DNA of 64,000 nt, taken from Procambarus clarkii (Eukaryota > Arthropoda > Malacostraca > Decapoda > Cambaridae). The position numbers were made by a program, and so were the translations under genes. Below are positions 62,605 through 64,000 of the stretch, piece by piece (the stretch's first letter is position 1; each line of letters opens with the position of its first letter). The notes beneath the pieces are model-generated. The model made no database searches. It saw only the letters and a list, made by a program, of their open reading frames with translations, and was not told where the DNA came from. Where the stretch lies: contig NC_091172.1 in assembly GCF_040958095.1 (NCBI RefSeq), positions 6,063,816-6,127,815 on the forward strand. Direction: 5' to 3'.

Positions 62605-64000
62605 TGTAACCAGTGTGATGCACTGTGTTTATTGTGAAATTTCCCCAGAGTGCATGACATCAAATGTTCCCCAAAATAAAAATTTTCTTTGTAAAATGAT
62701 AAATTACCGTCCCTGAACATGTCTATGTAAAAATAATTACCAAATTCCACTTACTTTGGCTGTGAGGGCGTGGACAAGGTGCGCTGTGACGTCATCAGGG
62801 CCTGGTCGCCCGTGTGTGAAGCTCCCAGACACGGTCGCGCAGGCCATTCAAGCACCGCGTGTTGCCACAAATATATTTTCAAATATTTTTTCTATGCGTT
62901 TCCAATGCGGTTTTATTTGTTTCTTTTATCGTATATGATGCATATTTGTGACCTTTACAATATGTATACAGTAGAATGTTCATAATTTTCCATGAAACTG
63001 TGATACATGTGTCAGTAATGTGTCCACAATAAATGTTTATTGTCACAATATTACGTGGTAAAAATTCACTAATATTACAATATGTACAGTTTCACATACT
63101 ATTAACACAGTAACACACTGTATTACACACTCAGTACTTTGGAGGTGCATAATAGTCAACGAAGTAGTCCATGGTACACAGCGCGACTTTGCTCTCCTTG
63201 CACCAGCTACAGATAGATTTTTGCTTCCTGTTTCATCGTTATGTGTGCTTGCAAATAACGCACTTGCGTGCACCCTTGGCTTTAGTACTTGTAGGTGGTA
63301 TGTAGCCAAGCTTGTAAAGCATAAAGTAGTATTGAAACGATTATAGGAAAAGCTCAATTTGTAAGGTAGTCTTGAAAAGATCGCTTTGTAAGGTCCCACA
63401 CAGGAAGAGATTCAGCTAGCCTCAAAGAGTGTCCATCAGTCAGGAAGAGATTCAGCTAGCCTCAAAGAGTGTCCATCAGTCAGGAAGAGATTCAGCTAGC
63501 CTCAAAGAGTGTCCATCAGTCGGGAAAAGATTCAGGTATTCTTGAAAATATCAATGAACACCACCACCATGGAAGCCGCTAACACTGTTAATCTATGCTA
63601 CTTGTATCAGATGCATCATCACTGAACGCAGAAAACGATTCATCTATGTATCATCTATATACATTAGAGATGGCAAGGGTGGGGCTCAGAGCTACACCTG
63701 GATACGCTTGCTGTATCATCCTCATAGGTGCTGTATCACTGGCATCCGACTGTTGTGTTAAGCCCTTATTGCGCCTAGCTTCACCAATGTTATGACCCTT
63801 ATGTTCTTCAAACAAAAGGGTCTGAATTGCACCGACTGAGCACAGTCTTTCAACACCGTGTGGGACAGGTGTTTGAGAGCCAGAGGCACGTGTGCCACAA
63901 ATGGTTGCTCACGCAGTACTAACCCAGCCAGCAGCCCTTGTCTTTCATATTCGTTATGGCAAAAGGTTCGTTCAGTTTTTGTTGGGTAGGCTGCTCCATT
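62605..64000 (-). mobile_element. piggyBac-like element, minus strand, running off the right edge
   Basis: Collinear with 38879-40322 in inverse orientation: GTTTATTGTGAAATTTCC near the left end, TGTGACGTCATCAGG, CAATAAATGTTTATTGTCAC, and a C-terminal domain reading CVICKHT, CSWCKESK and YFVDYY. The acidic SDDASDTSSID block (about 63600-63640) follows. The terminal TTAA has decayed to GTAA at about 62603-62606. It contains a 40-bp triplication at 63401-63520. Catalytic core absent. Confidence 0.83.
63401..63535. repeat. 40-bp tandem repeat, three and a half copies
   Basis: Three identical units, CAGGAAGAGATTCAGCTAGC plus CTCAAAGAGTGTCCATCAGT, at 63401, 63441 and 63481. A diverged fourth start is at 63521. 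It lies in what was piggyBac coding sequence. A 40-bp period is not a multiple of three, so it breaks the frame. The relative at 38879 has one copy. Confidence 0.95.

Noticed and set aside
49101-64000. Cactin exon 4 within the window
   Set aside because: No frame in intron 3 shows the expected continuation of the Cactin middle region. All coding there belongs to mobile elements.

Overview
The window is eukaryotic and reads as a decapod crustacean, probably a crayfish. The evidence is one widely spaced intron-rich host gene, tRNA-derived SINEs, CR1/Jockey-like LINEs, DIRS1-like tyrosine-recombinase retrotransposons, a Penelope-like element, Tigger/pogo and piggyBac transposons, and many micro- and minisatellites. 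The species is inferred from repeat style, not proven.

The only host gene I can support is cactin, on the + strand. Three coding exons are visible: 14680-14762, 34888-35935 and 48946-49100. They join in frame (phases 2, 0 and 2) into 428 codons of the RS-rich N-terminus and the start of the conserved middle of Cactin. Introns 1 and 2 are about 20.1 kb and 13.0 kb. Intron 3 runs off the right edge. The exons make up about 1.3 kb of the 64 kb; nearly everything else is transposon or tandem repeat.

Layout. 1-1312: 30-bp minisatellite. 1.3-13.2 kb, upstream of the gene: LINE-A broken into endonuclease (1936-3256) and RT (8431-8870) by about 5.2 kb of mixed GC-rich repeat, then a nearly intact LINE-B1 on the minus strand (8949-12330). 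13.6-13.85 kb: 40-bp minisatellite. 14.68 kb: cactin exon 1. 14.9-34.9 kb (intron 1): LINE-C tail, SINEs, a (TA)n tract, a Tigger inside a Tigger (16452-22178), a full-length-type LINE-B2 (22742-28240) carrying a deleted Tigger and a SINE, LINE-C (28590-30965), and a piggyBac N-terminal fragment. 34.9-35.9 kb: cactin exon 2. 35.9-48.9 kb (intron 2): two TTAA-bounded piggyBac derivatives, and a minus-strand LINE-A broken by piggyBac, a Penelope-like element and a 6.3-kb DIRS. 48.95 kb: cactin exon 3. 49.1-64 kb (intron 3): a cluster of DIRS copies in alternating orientation, with nested Tigger and LINE pieces, a gypsy-like gag piece and a further piggyBac.

The most informative patterns are three SINE families whose 3' tails match three different LINE families in the same window, a stop/start overlap (TAATG) between ORF1 and ORF2 of LINE-B2, a recurrent palindromic DIRS boundary motif, and two oppositely oriented DIRS elements that flank cactin exon 3. 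Element names LINE-A, B1, B2, C and D are labels used only here.
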